Positions 18,142 to 27,823 of a stretch of DNA of 64,000 bases are shown here, in pieces. The stretch comes from Flavobacterium sp. N1736 (GTDB lineage Bacteria; Bacteroidota; Bacteroidia; Flavobacteriales; Flavobacteriaceae). How positions within the stretch are numbered: the first letter of the stretch is position 1; each line of letters starts with the position of its first letter. The notes under the pieces were generated by a model. The model was not told the origin of the DNA. It did no database searches and worked only from the letters and a program-made list of their open reading frames with translations. Both the position numbers and the translations under genes were made by a program. The stretch is from assembly GCF_025947065.1 (NCBI RefSeq), contig NZ_CP109994.1, positions 2,976,001 through 3,040,000 on the forward strand, in the 5' to 3' direction.

Positions 18142-19590
18142 TTACAAAGGAGTTTGCTCAATTAATGGATTTGCATCAATTTCTGCTTGCGGAACCTGAA
18201 ATATAAATCTGTTATCTCCAACAGGAATATTCAGTTTTCCAAATGCAGGATGATTGGAGCCCGGATAATCTCTCGTAAGGGCAACGCCCAAACGTTTCAT
18301 ATCAAACCAGGCATATCCTTCTCCCCATAATTCAATTCTTTTTTGAAGAATAATTTCATTTATTAAGGCAGCACCACTATTTACAGATAGCACATAGGCC
18401 GGATCTCTTGTTATCGTAATATCATACAAGGCTTGTCTTGCTGCCGGCTCATTTCCTGCTTTGGCAAGGGCTTCTGCTTCAATATAATATAATGCAGCAG
18501 ATCTTAAATAGATATAATCTCCTGAATCTATCGTTGGATCTCTAAATTTAATATTAGCATATTCAGGCAGTGCAGGATAAGTTGCATTTCCTCCCGGTGC
18601 TACAAAAGCAGTTTTTCTAAAATCTGTATTTGAGATACTATTGTAAAGATTTTTATCTATGTTTTTATAAACCTGCAAACCACCTGCATATCCGGAATCA
18701 TTTGTATTATCAAAATGAGAAAAGAAACTGGCCACGAAAGTACTTTGTGCCGAAGTTATAGTTGCCCCCCACATTACATCCTTATTAAGTGAAAGATCGT
18801 AAAAACCATTTAACCATTCACTTTGTGTCAACAATGGATAATTTTGTCTTGCATCATGTGCCAGTGGAGCTGCTTGTGCATATTTTCCCATTTCAAGATA
18901 AACATCGGCTAAAAAAGCTTTTGCAACACTTTGGTTTACGGCGGCTGTGCCAGAAGAAGGAATACCATCTAATAAAGCAATAGATTCTAATAAGTCATGT
19001 TCTATAACGGCATAAACTTCGGTAACTTTTGCTCTAGGAGCGCCATCTAATGTTACTGCAGTATAAAGTGGTACAGAAAGTTCATCTTCATTTCCAATAT
19101 ATGTTGGTCCATATATACGTGCCAGCATAAAATAGAAATAGCCTCTTAAAGTTAAAGCTTCTCCTCTAATTTTTTTCAAATCATCAGTAATTGCCGCCTC
19201 AGCCGGAACTGCGGTTAATACAACATTTAGAGTTTTAATTTGTGGATAATAAACGCTCCATGCCAATCTGGATCTGGTGTTTGTTTGCTGTCTTCCTAAA
19301 TAATTATAAAAAGAAGCATACCAGCTTGATTTGGTCATTAACATATCGTTTGACATCATATCTGTCGCTACAAGTATCGATTTGTGCCCATAATCTTCGT
19401 GGTTACCGGCTACAGACAAACCATAAGATCGAAGTGCAGAATAAACTCCATTTATAATTGCCGCATTTGCTGCCGCAGATGTAGCAAGCTGTTCATCGTT
19501 AATAGTTGATTCAGGTACTGTGTCAAGAAATTCTTTCTCACAACTTGTCGATATTAACAAGGATAAGGTAAGTATAATTATTTTTTTCAT
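18142..19590 (-). CDS. susD: SusD/RagB-family surface lipoprotein
   Basis: The protein has 482 residues with a lipoprotein signal (MKKIIILTLSLLISTSC, Cys17) followed by EKEFLDTVPESTIND, the classic SusD mature start. TPR-like helices follow (IRGEALTLRGYFYFMLARIYG, VAKAFLADVYLEMGKYAQAAPLA). The C-terminal half has YIEAEALAKAGN and LQKRIELWGEGYAWFDMKRLG, hallmark SusD motifs. It belongs to the standard RagB/SusD branch, unlike the SusD-like_2 protein at 12951-14384. It is 4 bases downstream of its susC. Sugar versus peptide substrate cannot be decided from the sequence. Confidence 0.94.
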   Translation of the reverse strand: MKKIIILTLSLLISTSCEKEFLDTVPESTINDEQLATSAAANAAIINGVYSALRSYGLSVAGNHEDYGHKSILVATDMMSNDMLMTKSSWYASFYNYLGRQQTNTRSRLAWSVYYPQIKTLNVVLTAVPAEAAITDDLKKIRGEALTLRGYFYFMLARIYGPTYIGNEDELSVPLYTAVTLDGAPRAKVTEVYAVIEHDLLESIALLDGIPSSGTAAVNQSVAKAFLADVYLEMGKYAQAAPLAHDARQNYPLLTQSEWLNGFYDLSLNKDVMWGATITSAQSTFVASFFSHFDNTNDSGYAGGLQVYKNIDKNLYNSISNTDFRKTAFVAPGGNATYPALPEYANIKFRDPTIDSGDYIYLRSAALYYIEAEALAKAGNEPAARQALYDITITRDPAYVLSVNSGAALINEIILQKRIELWGEGYAWFDMKRLGVALTRDYPGSNHPAFGKLNIPVGDNRFIFQVPQAEIDANPLIEQTPL

Positions 19591-19594
19591 GTTT

Positions 19595-22500
19595 TTAGAA
19601 ATTTACTGTTAAACCAAATGAAACTGTTCTCATTACCCCATAAACATTCAATGACTGTCCGTTATTCGTTCTTGAGCCCAGATTGTTTAGTCTTGGATCC
19701 ATCCCTTTTCTTTCTGACCATAATGCTAAATTAGATCCCATTAAACTAAATTTTGTAGATTGAATTCCAAGATCCAAAAGTCTGCTGTTTTTAAAATCAT
19801 AAGACAAGGAAATATCCTGAATACTTAAATAGTCGGATTTAATTAAGAAGTAATCTGAAGCAGACATTTGCAGGGTCGAAATATGATCAATTCTTGGAAT
19901 ATCAGAATTTGGATTATCAACAGACCATGCTTTTTCTACATCTTTATGATAATTTTGTCCAATATTGTCAGAGCCGGAATACATGGCAGTCTGATAAACT
20001 CCATCAAACATATATCCGCCAAACTGATACGCAAAACTTGCCTGAAAAGTTATGTTTTTATATCTAAATACAGTTCCAAATCCACCGTAAACGTCTGGAT
20101 TTGCATCTTTATCACTTAAATATTGGGTTGAATTTCCATAAACATTTGTTGTAGTTCTGCCCGTTACGTTTCCTGAAGCATCTTTTACATCCATATACCA
20201 CAATGCATCTCCATTTGTTTTATCAACGCCGGCAAATTCTCTTAAATAATAGGCATACGCAGGAGCACCAACTTCAAAACGGAATATTCCATTTGTAAAA
20301 GGCTTTGGCAATGCTGTTATTTCATTTTTGTAATGTGTTCCATTTACCCAAATATTAAAATCGATGTCTTCCGTTTTAATGGCATCAATTCCTAAGTTTA
20401 CCTCTACACCTTTGTTATTCATGTCACCAATATTCTCTGTAACAAAAGAAACTCCGGTTGATGGTGAATTTGGTCGGTTGTAGATCAGATCACTTACTTT
20501 TCGTTCAAAATATTCTGCTTCGATATTAACTCTGTTGAATAATTCAATTTCAAAACCAACATTCATATTTTGCGATTTCTCCCATTTAATATCTCTATTT
20601 CCCTGATATACGGTAAGAACACTTGCGTTTCCGTCAGCATCAGGTACTATTTCATATTGCGTTTGATAGGCATAGTAATTTCTTGCGCTTCCAAAATAAG
20701 AACGATGGCTTATTTGCGATGTTGCAGGATAGAATATATTATCATTTCCTTGTTCACCGTAACTTCCTTTAATTCTTAAATCAGTAATTACTTTAGATTT
20801 AGGAAAGAAAGATTCTTTTAAAATAGACCATGCGGCTCCAAAACCGTAGAAATTACCCCATCTGTTTTCAGGTGCAAATACAGATGAACCATCTCTTCTA
20901 AAACTACCATTAATAAAATATTTCTCTTTGTAATTGTAGTTTAATCTTGAGAAATAACCTTCGACTTTATATAAATCATTGTATCCGTCTACATATACAT
21001 ATTTAGTTGCATTACTCAAAATAGGCAAGTTTGGAATAACGGCTCCTGATTTTTGACCCGCAAGCATTTTTGATTTATAGTCTGATGATTCATGACCAAC
21101 AAGAATATCAAGTGTGTGGCTTCCAAAGGTTTTTTTCCAGGACAAAAGCTGTTGGTTTGTTATGGTATAATCGTTTGATGTTGCTGTAGAATTTCTACCA
21201 TTTACGCCCATATCATCTCCACCTTCTCCGGTTGTTGTGTTTAAATAATATCCTGCCAATAAATCATATCCAAGATTATATCTAAAATTAAAATCTTTTA
21301 AGAAATCAACAGAAACATATCCTCTTGCTCCAAACTTATTTTCTTCATTTAAATTGGTGTTTAACAAAGTCGTTGCATAAGGATTTAGATTTCCTCCATA
21401 AGGGCGAACTCCTGTTTTATTAAACTCATATGCCGGAGCGCCATCCTGGTAAATTATATTTCCATTCGCATCTCTTTGCCAGATGGTATATATTGGTGCA
21501 ATATTTCTTGCCCAGCTAAATAAATTACTATACGTAGCAGATCCTACCTGAGAAATTGGTGCATTTTGATCTGTATTGGCAAAGTTTATATTTGCTCCAA
21601 CTTTTATTTTTGTGTTCACGTTATAATCTACATTTGCTCGAACGGTTGCACGCTTAAAATTTGAATTTATGGTGTAACCATTATCTTTAAGATAACCTAC
21701 AGATAAATACGAACTAAGATTTTCTGTACTTGCTGATAAACTTAAAAAATGTTCCGTTCTGGTAGCGTCTCTAAACAATTCTTTAGACCAGTCATCATGA
21801 TATAATAATTTGGCATTTGGATTAAGTTGTCCCGTAGTTGGGTTTATAACCTGATCATCCGGCACATTATAATTGTTATATCCTAACGAATACGTGTCAC
21901 CCGTAATTAAGGTTTGTGCTGCTATGTTTGATGCATCAGTATTACTTTCTCCATCATAAATTAATCCGTTTCTTATTCTGTTGTAAACGACTTTATAATA
22001 TTCTCCCGGATCAGTAATCATATCATATTCAGGAACCGCTCTTGAGTTTACCCCTATTTTAGTTTCATAAGTTACTTTTAGCTGTCCTTTTTTTCCTTTT
22101 TTAGTAGTTACAATAATAACCCCGTTTGCTCCTCTGCTTCCATACAATGCATTTGATGACGCATCTTTAAGAAAACTTATAGATTCAATATCCTGAGTTG
22201 CTATAGCGTTTATGTCTCCATTATAAGGAAAACCATCAACAACATACAAAGGTGCATTTGATGATGAAATAGATCCAATACCTCTAAATCGTACTTGGGG
22301 AGGATCTCCCGGTTGTCCTGAATTAGCACTAATTTGTACACCCGCAACTTTACCTGTTAAAGATTGAATGGCATTTGAAGCCTGAGTATTTTCTAATGCT
22401 TTGGCATCAATTTTAGTAACGGCACCGGTAATCTCAGATTTTTTTTGAGTACCAAAAGCAACTACAACAACGCCTTCAAGTTCTAGAGCATCTCCAACTA

Positions 22501-22777
22501 ATTTTGCATTAACAATGGTCGATGATGCAGGTTCTTCATTTGCTTTCATACCAATGTAGGTAAATAGCAAAATTTGATCTGGTGAAGCTTTTATCGAGTA
22601 CTTCCCATCAAAATCAGTTTGTGTTGCATTTTTTGTTCCTTTAACTGATACGGTAACACCCGGAATTGGCATTCCGGTGTTATCAGAAACAATTCCTGAA
22701 ACAGTTCTTTCTTGTGAAAATGCTACTTGAGATAGCATTAAAAGAAATATTACAAATCCTTTTAATTTTTGTTTCAT
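19595..22777 (-). CDS. susC: SusC/RagA-family TonB-linked outer-membrane transporter
   Basis: The protein has 1060 residues in canonical SusC order: a signal peptide (1-21), the CarboxypepD-like domain (VSGIVSDNTGMPIPGVTVSVKG), the TonB box region LEGVVVVAFG, and the plug with APLYVVDGFPY and ALYGSRGANGVIIVTTKKG. A large barrel ends VSFGLTVNF. It works with the adjacent SusD as a lidded importer energised by TonB-ExbBD. Its promoter is TTG-N20-TAATTTGC, and the expected leader is only about 20 bases. There is no sigma/anti-sigma pair, hybrid two-component system or enzyme gene on either side, so neither regulation nor substrate can be read from context. Confidence 0.95.
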   Translation of the reverse strand: MKQKLKGFVIFLLMLSQVAFSQERTVSGIVSDNTGMPIPGVTVSVKGTKNATQTDFDGKYSIKASPDQILLFTYIGMKANEEPASSTIVNAKLVGDALELEGVVVVAFGTQKKSEITGAVTKIDAKALENTQASNAIQSLTGKVAGVQISANSGQPGDPPQVRFRGIGSISSSNAPLYVVDGFPYNGDINAIATQDIESISFLKDASSNALYGSRGANGVIIVTTKKGKKGQLKVTYETKIGVNSRAVPEYDMITDPGEYYKVVYNRIRNGLIYDGESNTDASNIAAQTLITGDTYSLGYNNYNVPDDQVINPTTGQLNPNAKLLYHDDWSKELFRDATRTEHFLSLSASTENLSSYLSVGYLKDNGYTINSNFKRATVRANVDYNVNTKIKVGANINFANTDQNAPISQVGSATYSNLFSWARNIAPIYTIWQRDANGNIIYQDGAPAYEFNKTGVRPYGGNLNPYATTLLNTNLNEENKFGARGYVSVDFLKDFNFRYNLGYDLLAGYYLNTTTGEGGDDMGVNGRNSTATSNDYTITNQQLLSWKKTFGSHTLDILVGHESSDYKSKMLAGQKSGAVIPNLPILSNATKYVYVDGYNDLYKVEGYFSRLNYNYKEKYFINGSFRRDGSSVFAPENRWGNFYGFGAAWSILKESFFPKSKVITDLRIKGSYGEQGNDNIFYPATSQISHRSYFGSARNYYAYQTQYEIVPDADGNASVLTVYQGNRDIKWEKSQNMNVGFEIELFNRVNIEAEYFERKVSDLIYNRPNSPSTGVSFVTENIGDMNNKGVEVNLGIDAIKTEDIDFNIWVNGTHYKNEITALPKPFTNGIFRFEVGAPAYAYYLREFAGVDKTNGDALWYMDVKDASGNVTGRTTTNVYGNSTQYLSDKDANPDVYGGFGTVFRYKNITFQASFAYQFGGYMFDGVYQTAMYSGSDNIGQNYHKDVEKAWSVDNPNSDIPRIDHISTLQMSASDYFLIKSDYLSIQDISLSYDFKNSRLLDLGIQSTKFSLMGSNLALWSERKGMDPRLNNLGSRTNNGQSLNVYGVMRTVSFGLTVNF

Positions 22778-22803
22778 TACTATTATTGTTTAAGGTTATT
22801 CAT

Positions 22804-22834
22804 GCAAATTATTAAAAAATAACAATTTTAACAA
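22804..22834 (-). promoter_or_regulatory. Promoter of the upstream-most susC
   Basis: On the minus strand: TTG (22834-22832), a 20-base spacer, TAATTTGC (22811-22804). Spacing and spacer wording are conserved with the promoter at 17611-17641. Confidence 0.65.
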
Positions 22835-22953
22835 TATTTTTGTAGTGTTTAACAATTTAAAACGATGAATTTACTTGCTTTATTACGAAAAAGTAATTGT
22901 GTTAACATAACTTATTCACGAAGATTTGAAGATATTCGCTATTTCTAAAACAC

Positions 22954-23114
22954 AAAAAAACCGTCTAAAATCCCAGTTTCAGACGGTTTCATCTTTTATT
23001 CTCACTAAAAGCTTACTAATTCAAAATAGATAAAAATAAAAAATAAGTTCCCTTAAATAGAACCATTTAGTCATATAGTAAATTTACTACTAAAAATACA
23101 AGTATCCAAAATTA
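22954..23114 (-). ncRNA. Candidate small RNA or orphan terminated transcript, copy B
   Basis: The minus strand carries TAATTTTG (23114-23107), with a TTG 23 bases before it. The same 25-base conserved block follows (23029-23005), then a CCGTCT/AGACGG hairpin (arms at 22981-22986 and 22961-22966) and a 7-T tail (22960-22954). It is bounded by the argS terminator on one side and the susC promoter on the other, so neither neighbour explains it. The expected length is about 145 nt. Block and hairpin are conserved with copy A, while the 5' parts differ. Confidence 0.42.
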
Positions 23115-23176
23115 AACAACTAATTAACAGTATTTTACAATTTTATATTAATTTAAAAAACGGGAATTTAAATCAT

Positions 23177-23211
23177 AAAAAAAGCCGAAAGTCTGAAAAC
23201 TATCGGCTTTT
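23177..23211 (-). terminator. argS terminator
   Basis: A GCCGA...TCGGC stem with an A-run on the left reads as a T-run on the minus strand. It stands about 20 bases beyond the argS stop. Confidence 0.8.
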
Positions 23212-23232
23212 AATTGTAAACATTATTTTTTG

Positions 23233-25011
23233 TTACATTCTCTCCGGAACTTCAATTCCTAATAACGTAAATGCAGCTTTAATTACTTCGGCTACTTTTT
23301 GAGAAAGCTGTACTCTGAATATCTTTTTTGTTAAATCAGTTTCTCCTAAAATATGAACAGACTGATAGAATGAATTGTATTCTTTTACCAAATCATAGGT
23401 ATAATTCGCAATTAAAGCCGGGCTATGATTTTGTGCTGCATTTTGAATTACTTCGGGAAAAAGTTCGATTTGTTTTACCAGTTCTTTTTCTTTTTCGTGA
23501 AGCACTTCGATATTGGTTTTGGCAGAAAAATCAAAATCGGCTTTACGAATAATCGATTGAATTCTCGCGTATGTATATTGTATAAACGGACCTGTATTTC
23601 CGGCAAAATCAACAGATTCTTCAGGATTAAACAAAATTCGTTTTTTTGGATCTACTTTTAGAATGTAATATTTTAAAGCGCCAAGACCAATTGTTTTGTA
23701 CAATTTCGCTTTTTCTTCGGCAGAATAACTATCCAATTTCCCTAAATCTTCAGAAATTTGTTTGGCTGTATCTGTCATATCCTGCATCAAATCATCGGCA
23801 TCAACAACAGTTCCTTCACGGCTTTTCATTTTTCCCGACGGTAAATCAACCATTCCGTATGACAAATGATAAAGACTGGAAGCCCAGTCAAAACCAAGTT
23901 TTTTCAGGATCAAGAATAATACTTTAAAATGATAATCCTGCTCATTTCCAACTGTATAAACCATTCCGCCAACATCCGGCATATCTTTTACACGCTGAAT
24001 TGCAGTTCCAATATCCTGAGTCATATAAACCGCAGTTCCATCAGAACGCAAAACGATTTTACGATCTAAACCTTCATCTGTTAAGTCTATCCAAACTGAA
24101 CCATCAGGATCTTTTTCGAAAACTCCTTTATCAAGACCAACCTGAACAACATCTTTCCCTAATAAATACGTATTGCTTTCGTAATAATATTTATCAAAAT
24201 TAACTCCAAGATTGGTATAAGTTGTGGCAAAACCATCATAAACCCATTCGTTCATTTTTTTCCAAAGAGCAATTACCTTTTCATCGCCAGCTTCCCATTT
24301 TTTAAGCATTTCCTGCGCTTCAACAATAATTGGCGCTTGCTTTTTAGCCTCTTCTTCTGTTTTTCCGGTTTCAATTAATTGGTTGATTTCGCCTTTGTAA
24401 GCTTTATCAAACTCAACATAATATTTACCAACTAATTTATCACCTTTTAAATTTGAACTTTCCGGAGTTTCTCCTTTTCCAAATTTCTCCCAGGCTAACA
24501 TTGATTTACAAATATGAATTCCGCGATCATTAATGATTTGCGTTTTGTATACTTTTTTACCTGAAGCTTTAATAATTTCAGCAACAGAATATCCTAACAA
24601 GTTATTACGAACGTGACCTAAATGCAAAGGTTTATTGGTGTTTGGCGACGAATATTCGACCATAATAGCTTTATCATCACTATTTGGAGCAACATATCCA
24701 AACTTATTATTGTCTTTTATTTCATTAAAGAAATTCAAATAATAACTATCTCCAATTACAATATTCAAAAAGCCCGAAACTACATTAAAGCGTGCTACTT
24801 CGTCAACATTATCAACCAGATAATTTCCAATTTTATTTCCTAATTCGGCAGGATTGCTTTTAATCACTTTTAGTAAAGGAAAAATTACCATCGTAATATC
24901 GCCTTCAAACTCTTTTCGGGTAGTTTGAAATTCGATTTTATCAACAGTAACATCAAATAATGCTTGTATTGCTTTTTGTATAGAAGGTGTAAGAATTTGT
25001 GATAATGACAT
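23233..25011 (-). CDS. argS: Arginyl-tRNA synthetase
   Basis: This class I aminoacyl-tRNA synthetase charges tRNA-Arg in the cytosol. The 592 residues match the family. It has the N-terminal Add1 domain (about 1-90), the catalytic core with PLHLGHVRNN (HIGH motif, 128-137), the GKMKSREGTVV loop (KMSKS equivalent, near 385-395), and the C-terminal DALR anticodon-binding domain ending LLGIEVPERM. It starts with ATG at 25011. A TATCTTTG -7 element lies at 25034-25041 on the minus strand. It is followed by its own terminator and appears monocistronic. Confidence 0.98.
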   Translation of the reverse strand: MSLSQILTPSIQKAIQALFDVTVDKIEFQTTRKEFEGDITMVIFPLLKVIKSNPAELGNKIGNYLVDNVDEVARFNVVSGFLNIVIGDSYYLNFFNEIKDNNKFGYVAPNSDDKAIMVEYSSPNTNKPLHLGHVRNNLLGYSVAEIIKASGKKVYKTQIINDRGIHICKSMLAWEKFGKGETPESSNLKGDKLVGKYYVEFDKAYKGEINQLIETGKTEEEAKKQAPIIVEAQEMLKKWEAGDEKVIALWKKMNEWVYDGFATTYTNLGVNFDKYYYESNTYLLGKDVVQVGLDKGVFEKDPDGSVWIDLTDEGLDRKIVLRSDGTAVYMTQDIGTAIQRVKDMPDVGGMVYTVGNEQDYHFKVLFLILKKLGFDWASSLYHLSYGMVDLPSGKMKSREGTVVDADDLMQDMTDTAKQISEDLGKLDSYSAEEKAKLYKTIGLGALKYYILKVDPKKRILFNPEESVDFAGNTGPFIQYTYARIQSIIRKADFDFSAKTNIEVLHEKEKELVKQIELFPEVIQNAAQNHSPALIANYTYDLVKEYNSFYQSVHILGETDLTKKIFRVQLSQKVAEVIKAAFTLLGIEVPERM

Positions 25012-25322
25012 GTAAACTTATTTTTAAAGTGAGCAAAGATACTGCTTATTCATCAATTACAGAAAACGAAAAACATATAAAATAATATAAAACAGTTCGA
25101 ATTTCTCAAAGAACAAACTGTTTTAATTGTTAAAATTATCAAAAAATTAAAATGCTAATCTCTTATAAAACAGTACGACTACAAAAAATTATTTTTTTTA
25201 CTAAATATTTCTTGTAACAAATCTATGTTAAAATAGTCTTATAGGAAATTTAAATTCATCCATTGAAAAAATATTACACAAAAAAGATCACCATCAATCA
25301 ATCAAATAATCATTACCAAACT
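25012..25322. other. Divergent gap between argS and the TonB-type receptor gene
   Basis: About 311 bases carry the argS -7 element (25034-25041) and an imperfect hairpin with AAAACAGTT/AACTGTTTT arms (about 25089-25124). The rest is AT-rich. No clear TAnnTTTG was found for the rightward gene. Confidence 0.5.
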
Positions 25323-27731
25323 ATGAAATTAAAATTCTTTCTGTTTGTATTACTGGGTGTAATATCAACAGCACAAGCCCAAAATTCTGGAATCATTTCC
25401 GGAAAAATTGTAGAAAAAGCAAACAGCGCACCAATATCGTATGCAACAGTTTCGATTAAAGACAACGGAAAAGTAGTATCTGGTGTAAACACAGATGATA
25501 ATGGAGATTTCACAATTAAAAATTTAGCTTTAAAAAGTTATACGATCGAAATTCAATACATTGGATTTAGAAAATATATTGGTTCTGTTATTTTAAGTGA
25601 TAACAAAAAAACAGCAACAATTAACGTTTCTCTTGAAGAAGAAGCAACGCAGCTAAAAGGTGTAAATATTGTTAGTGAACGATCAACAATAGAACAAAAA
25701 ATTGACCGAAAAGTAATTACCGTTGGAAAAGATTTGACTACTGCCGGAGCTTCTGCATCTGATATTATGAACAATATTCCATCAGTAAACGTAGATCAGG
25801 ACGGAAAACTTTCTCTTCGTGGAAACGATAATGTTCGTGTATTAATTGACGGAAGACCATCTAATATTGATCCGGCTCAATTGTTAAAACAAATTCCATC
25901 GACTTCAATCAAAAAAATTGAGTTAATCACCAATCCAAGTGCAAAATACAATCCGGAAGGAATGTCAGGAATCATCAATATTATTCTTCATAAAAATGCT
26001 AATACAGGATTTAACGGAAGTTATAGCGGAGGAATCACTTTTGGTCAAACGGCTAAATACAATCAGTCTTTAGATTTAAACTACAAAACCGGAAAAGTGA
26101 ATTTCTTTGGAAATGTGGGGCAAAACTTTGGTACTTATTACAATGATGGATTTATCAGAAGAATGGATCAGGATATTGTTCAAAAAATTGATGTTATAAA
26201 CGATAATGATTCCTACTTGTATAAAATTGGAATGGATTATTTAATCGACGATCATAATACATTGTCGTTTTATACGAATCAAAATAAATCAGACGGTAAA
26301 GGATATGTAGATACTGATATTGATTACAATAACGTATCAAATTCTAATATCTCAAATATCTTTCAAAAATCAAAATATACAGGTCCGGATCAGGTTGGAA
26401 CTTATAATTTAGCGTACAAACATATCTTTAAAAAAGAAGGACATACCTTAGATTTTGAAGGGAATTACAGCGATAATAAAGAAACTCAATATGCTTCTTT
26501 TGATACTAAAACAACAAATCTTGACAATACTGTAAACAGCATTATTTATGATGATTACATAAAAGGTACTCGAAAATTGAGCACTTTGAATATTGATTAT
26601 GTAAATCCGTTAAACGAGAAAACGACTCTTGAAGCGGGTGCAGAAGCCAGAATTACCAGAACAGGTAATGATTATATTACAGGAAATCCGCTTGCAGCAC
26701 TACCGGTTTCTAATTATACTTATGATACGGATATCTATTCTGCTTATGTAACTTTTGGTCAGAAATTTAAAAAATTAAGCTACCAATTAGGTGCTCGTTT
26801 TGAAAGTTATAAAGTAGCTGCAAATTTAAATCACGGTCTTGAAAAATTTGATGATGATTATATTACGTTATATCCATCGGCTTATTTAACATATAATCTG
26901 AATGAGAAAAACACTTTCCAACTAAGTTACAGCCGTCGTGTTGACCGTCCAAGTTTAGAACAGACAAAACCTATTCGTGAGTTTTCGACTCCGTTAGTAA
27001 CGTCATTAGGAAATCCTGAATTAAGACCTCAGTTTACAAACTCTGTTGAAGTAAATTATACTAAAACGCTTGAAAAAGGAAGTTTTACTGCTGGTGTTTT
27101 TGTTAGAAGTATCAATGATCAAATTAGCCGAATTTTATATCCGGACGATTCAGAGCCTAACAGCAACAAGCAAATTATGACTTTTACGAACTACGATCAC
27201 AATACAGCTTACGGTTTTGAAGTTTCTTTGAATTACAAAATCACAAAATGGTGGGATATCCAACCGTCTATTGATTTCTCAAGCATCAACCAACGAGGAG
27301 TTGTGTTTTTATATGAAAATGGTGTAAGCGTACCAAAGGAACGACCAGTTACTGTGGCAGCATTTAATGGTCGTATGAATTCGAACTTTAAAGTAAACAA
27401 ACGTTTAAGCTTTTTATTATTCGGTTTTTACAGAGGCGCAGTTGATGGAGTGCAAAATAATAGCCATGAAATGTACAAAATGGACATAGGTTCGCGTTAT
27501 ACATTATTAGACAACAAAATGAACATTAGTTTACGTTTTAATGATGTCTTTAATACTATGAAATATGCTTTTGACACAATGTATCCTTATCCTCAGGCAG
27601 GACAGTTTAAATGGGAAAGTCAAACTGTTTATTTAGGATTAACATACAACTTTGGAGGTGCAACAATTAAAAACCTGCAACGTAAACAAAGAGAAGATAA
27701 CACTAATAAAGGTGGTGGTGGAATGTTTTAA
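25323..27731 (+). CDS. Outer-membrane beta-barrel receptor with CarboxypepD-like domain (TonB-dependent type)
   Basis: The chosen ATG at 25323 gives 802 residues and a clean signal peptide (MKLKFFLFVLLGVISTAQAQ). An in-frame TTG at 25263 would add 20 polar residues and hide it. Order: carboxypeptidase-regulatory-like domain (about 22-110), a plug-like region with the repeated PSVNVDQDGKLSLRGNDNVRVLIDG pattern, then a barrel of the OMP_b-brl_3 type that ends in a Gly-rich tail (GGGGMF). These receptors occur throughout Bacteroidota and lack a SusD partner. The ligand is unknown. It stands alone, with a bidirectional terminator behind it. Confidence 0.87.
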   Translation: MKLKFFLFVLLGVISTAQAQNSGIISGKIVEKANSAPISYATVSIKDNGKVVSGVNTDDNGDFTIKNLALKSYTIEIQYIGFRKYIGSVILSDNKKTATINVSLEEEATQLKGVNIVSERSTIEQKIDRKVITVGKDLTTAGASASDIMNNIPSVNVDQDGKLSLRGNDNVRVLIDGRPSNIDPAQLLKQIPSTSIKKIELITNPSAKYNPEGMSGIINIILHKNANTGFNGSYSGGITFGQTAKYNQSLDLNYKTGKVNFFGNVGQNFGTYYNDGFIRRMDQDIVQKIDVINDNDSYLYKIGMDYLIDDHNTLSFYTNQNKSDGKGYVDTDIDYNNVSNSNISNIFQKSKYTGPDQVGTYNLAYKHIFKKEGHTLDFEGNYSDNKETQYASFDTKTTNLDNTVNSIIYDDYIKGTRKLSTLNIDYVNPLNEKTTLEAGAEARITRTGNDYITGNPLAALPVSNYTYDTDIYSAYVTFGQKFKKLSYQLGARFESYKVAANLNHGLEKFDDDYITLYPSAYLTYNLNEKNTFQLSYSRRVDRPSLEQTKPIREFSTPLVTSLGNPELRPQFTNSVEVNYTKTLEKGSFTAGVFVRSINDQISRILYPDDSEPNSNKQIMTFTNYDHNTAYGFEVSLNYKITKWWDIQPSIDFSSINQRGVVFLYENGVSVPKERPVTVAAFNGRMNSNFKVNKRLSFLLFGFYRGAVDGVQNNSHEMYKMDIGSRYTLLDNKMNISLRFNDVFNTMKYAFDTMYPYPQAGQFKWESQTVYLGLTYNFGGATIKNLQRKQREDNTNKGGGGMF

Positions 27732-27770
27732 TCCCGCTTTTAGTAGTAGATTTTAATAGTTCTTGTAGAA

Positions 27771-27808
27771 AAGAAAAGCCTGGAGTATGCCAACTCCAGG
27801 CTTTTCTT
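27771..27808. terminator. Bidirectional terminator between receptor gene and cutC
   Basis: A perfect 16-bp stem (27771-27786 and 27793-27808) has a 6-base loop, with A/T runs inside the outer stem. It serves both convergent genes. Confidence 0.88.
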
Positions 27809-27823
27809 ATTTTAAGAATCAGT

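Larger units (their letters stand above)
22778..23232. other. Gap between argS and susC, with candidate RNA unit
   Basis: This 455-base gap repeats the layout of 17586-18141: the argS terminator (23177-23211), a possible -7 (23107-23114), the conserved block (23005-23029), a second terminator (22954-22990), filler, then the susC promoter (22804-22834). No protein gene is credible here. Confidence 0.6.

Noticed and set aside
17958..18161. A 67-codon open frame on the minus strand between susD and susC
   Set aside because: It begins inside susD and crosses its terminator. The frame is AT-rich and gives no protein-like pattern.
25263..25322. TTG at 25263 as start of the receptor gene
   Set aside because: It would place 20 polar residues in front of a textbook signal peptide. 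The ATG at 25323 is better.
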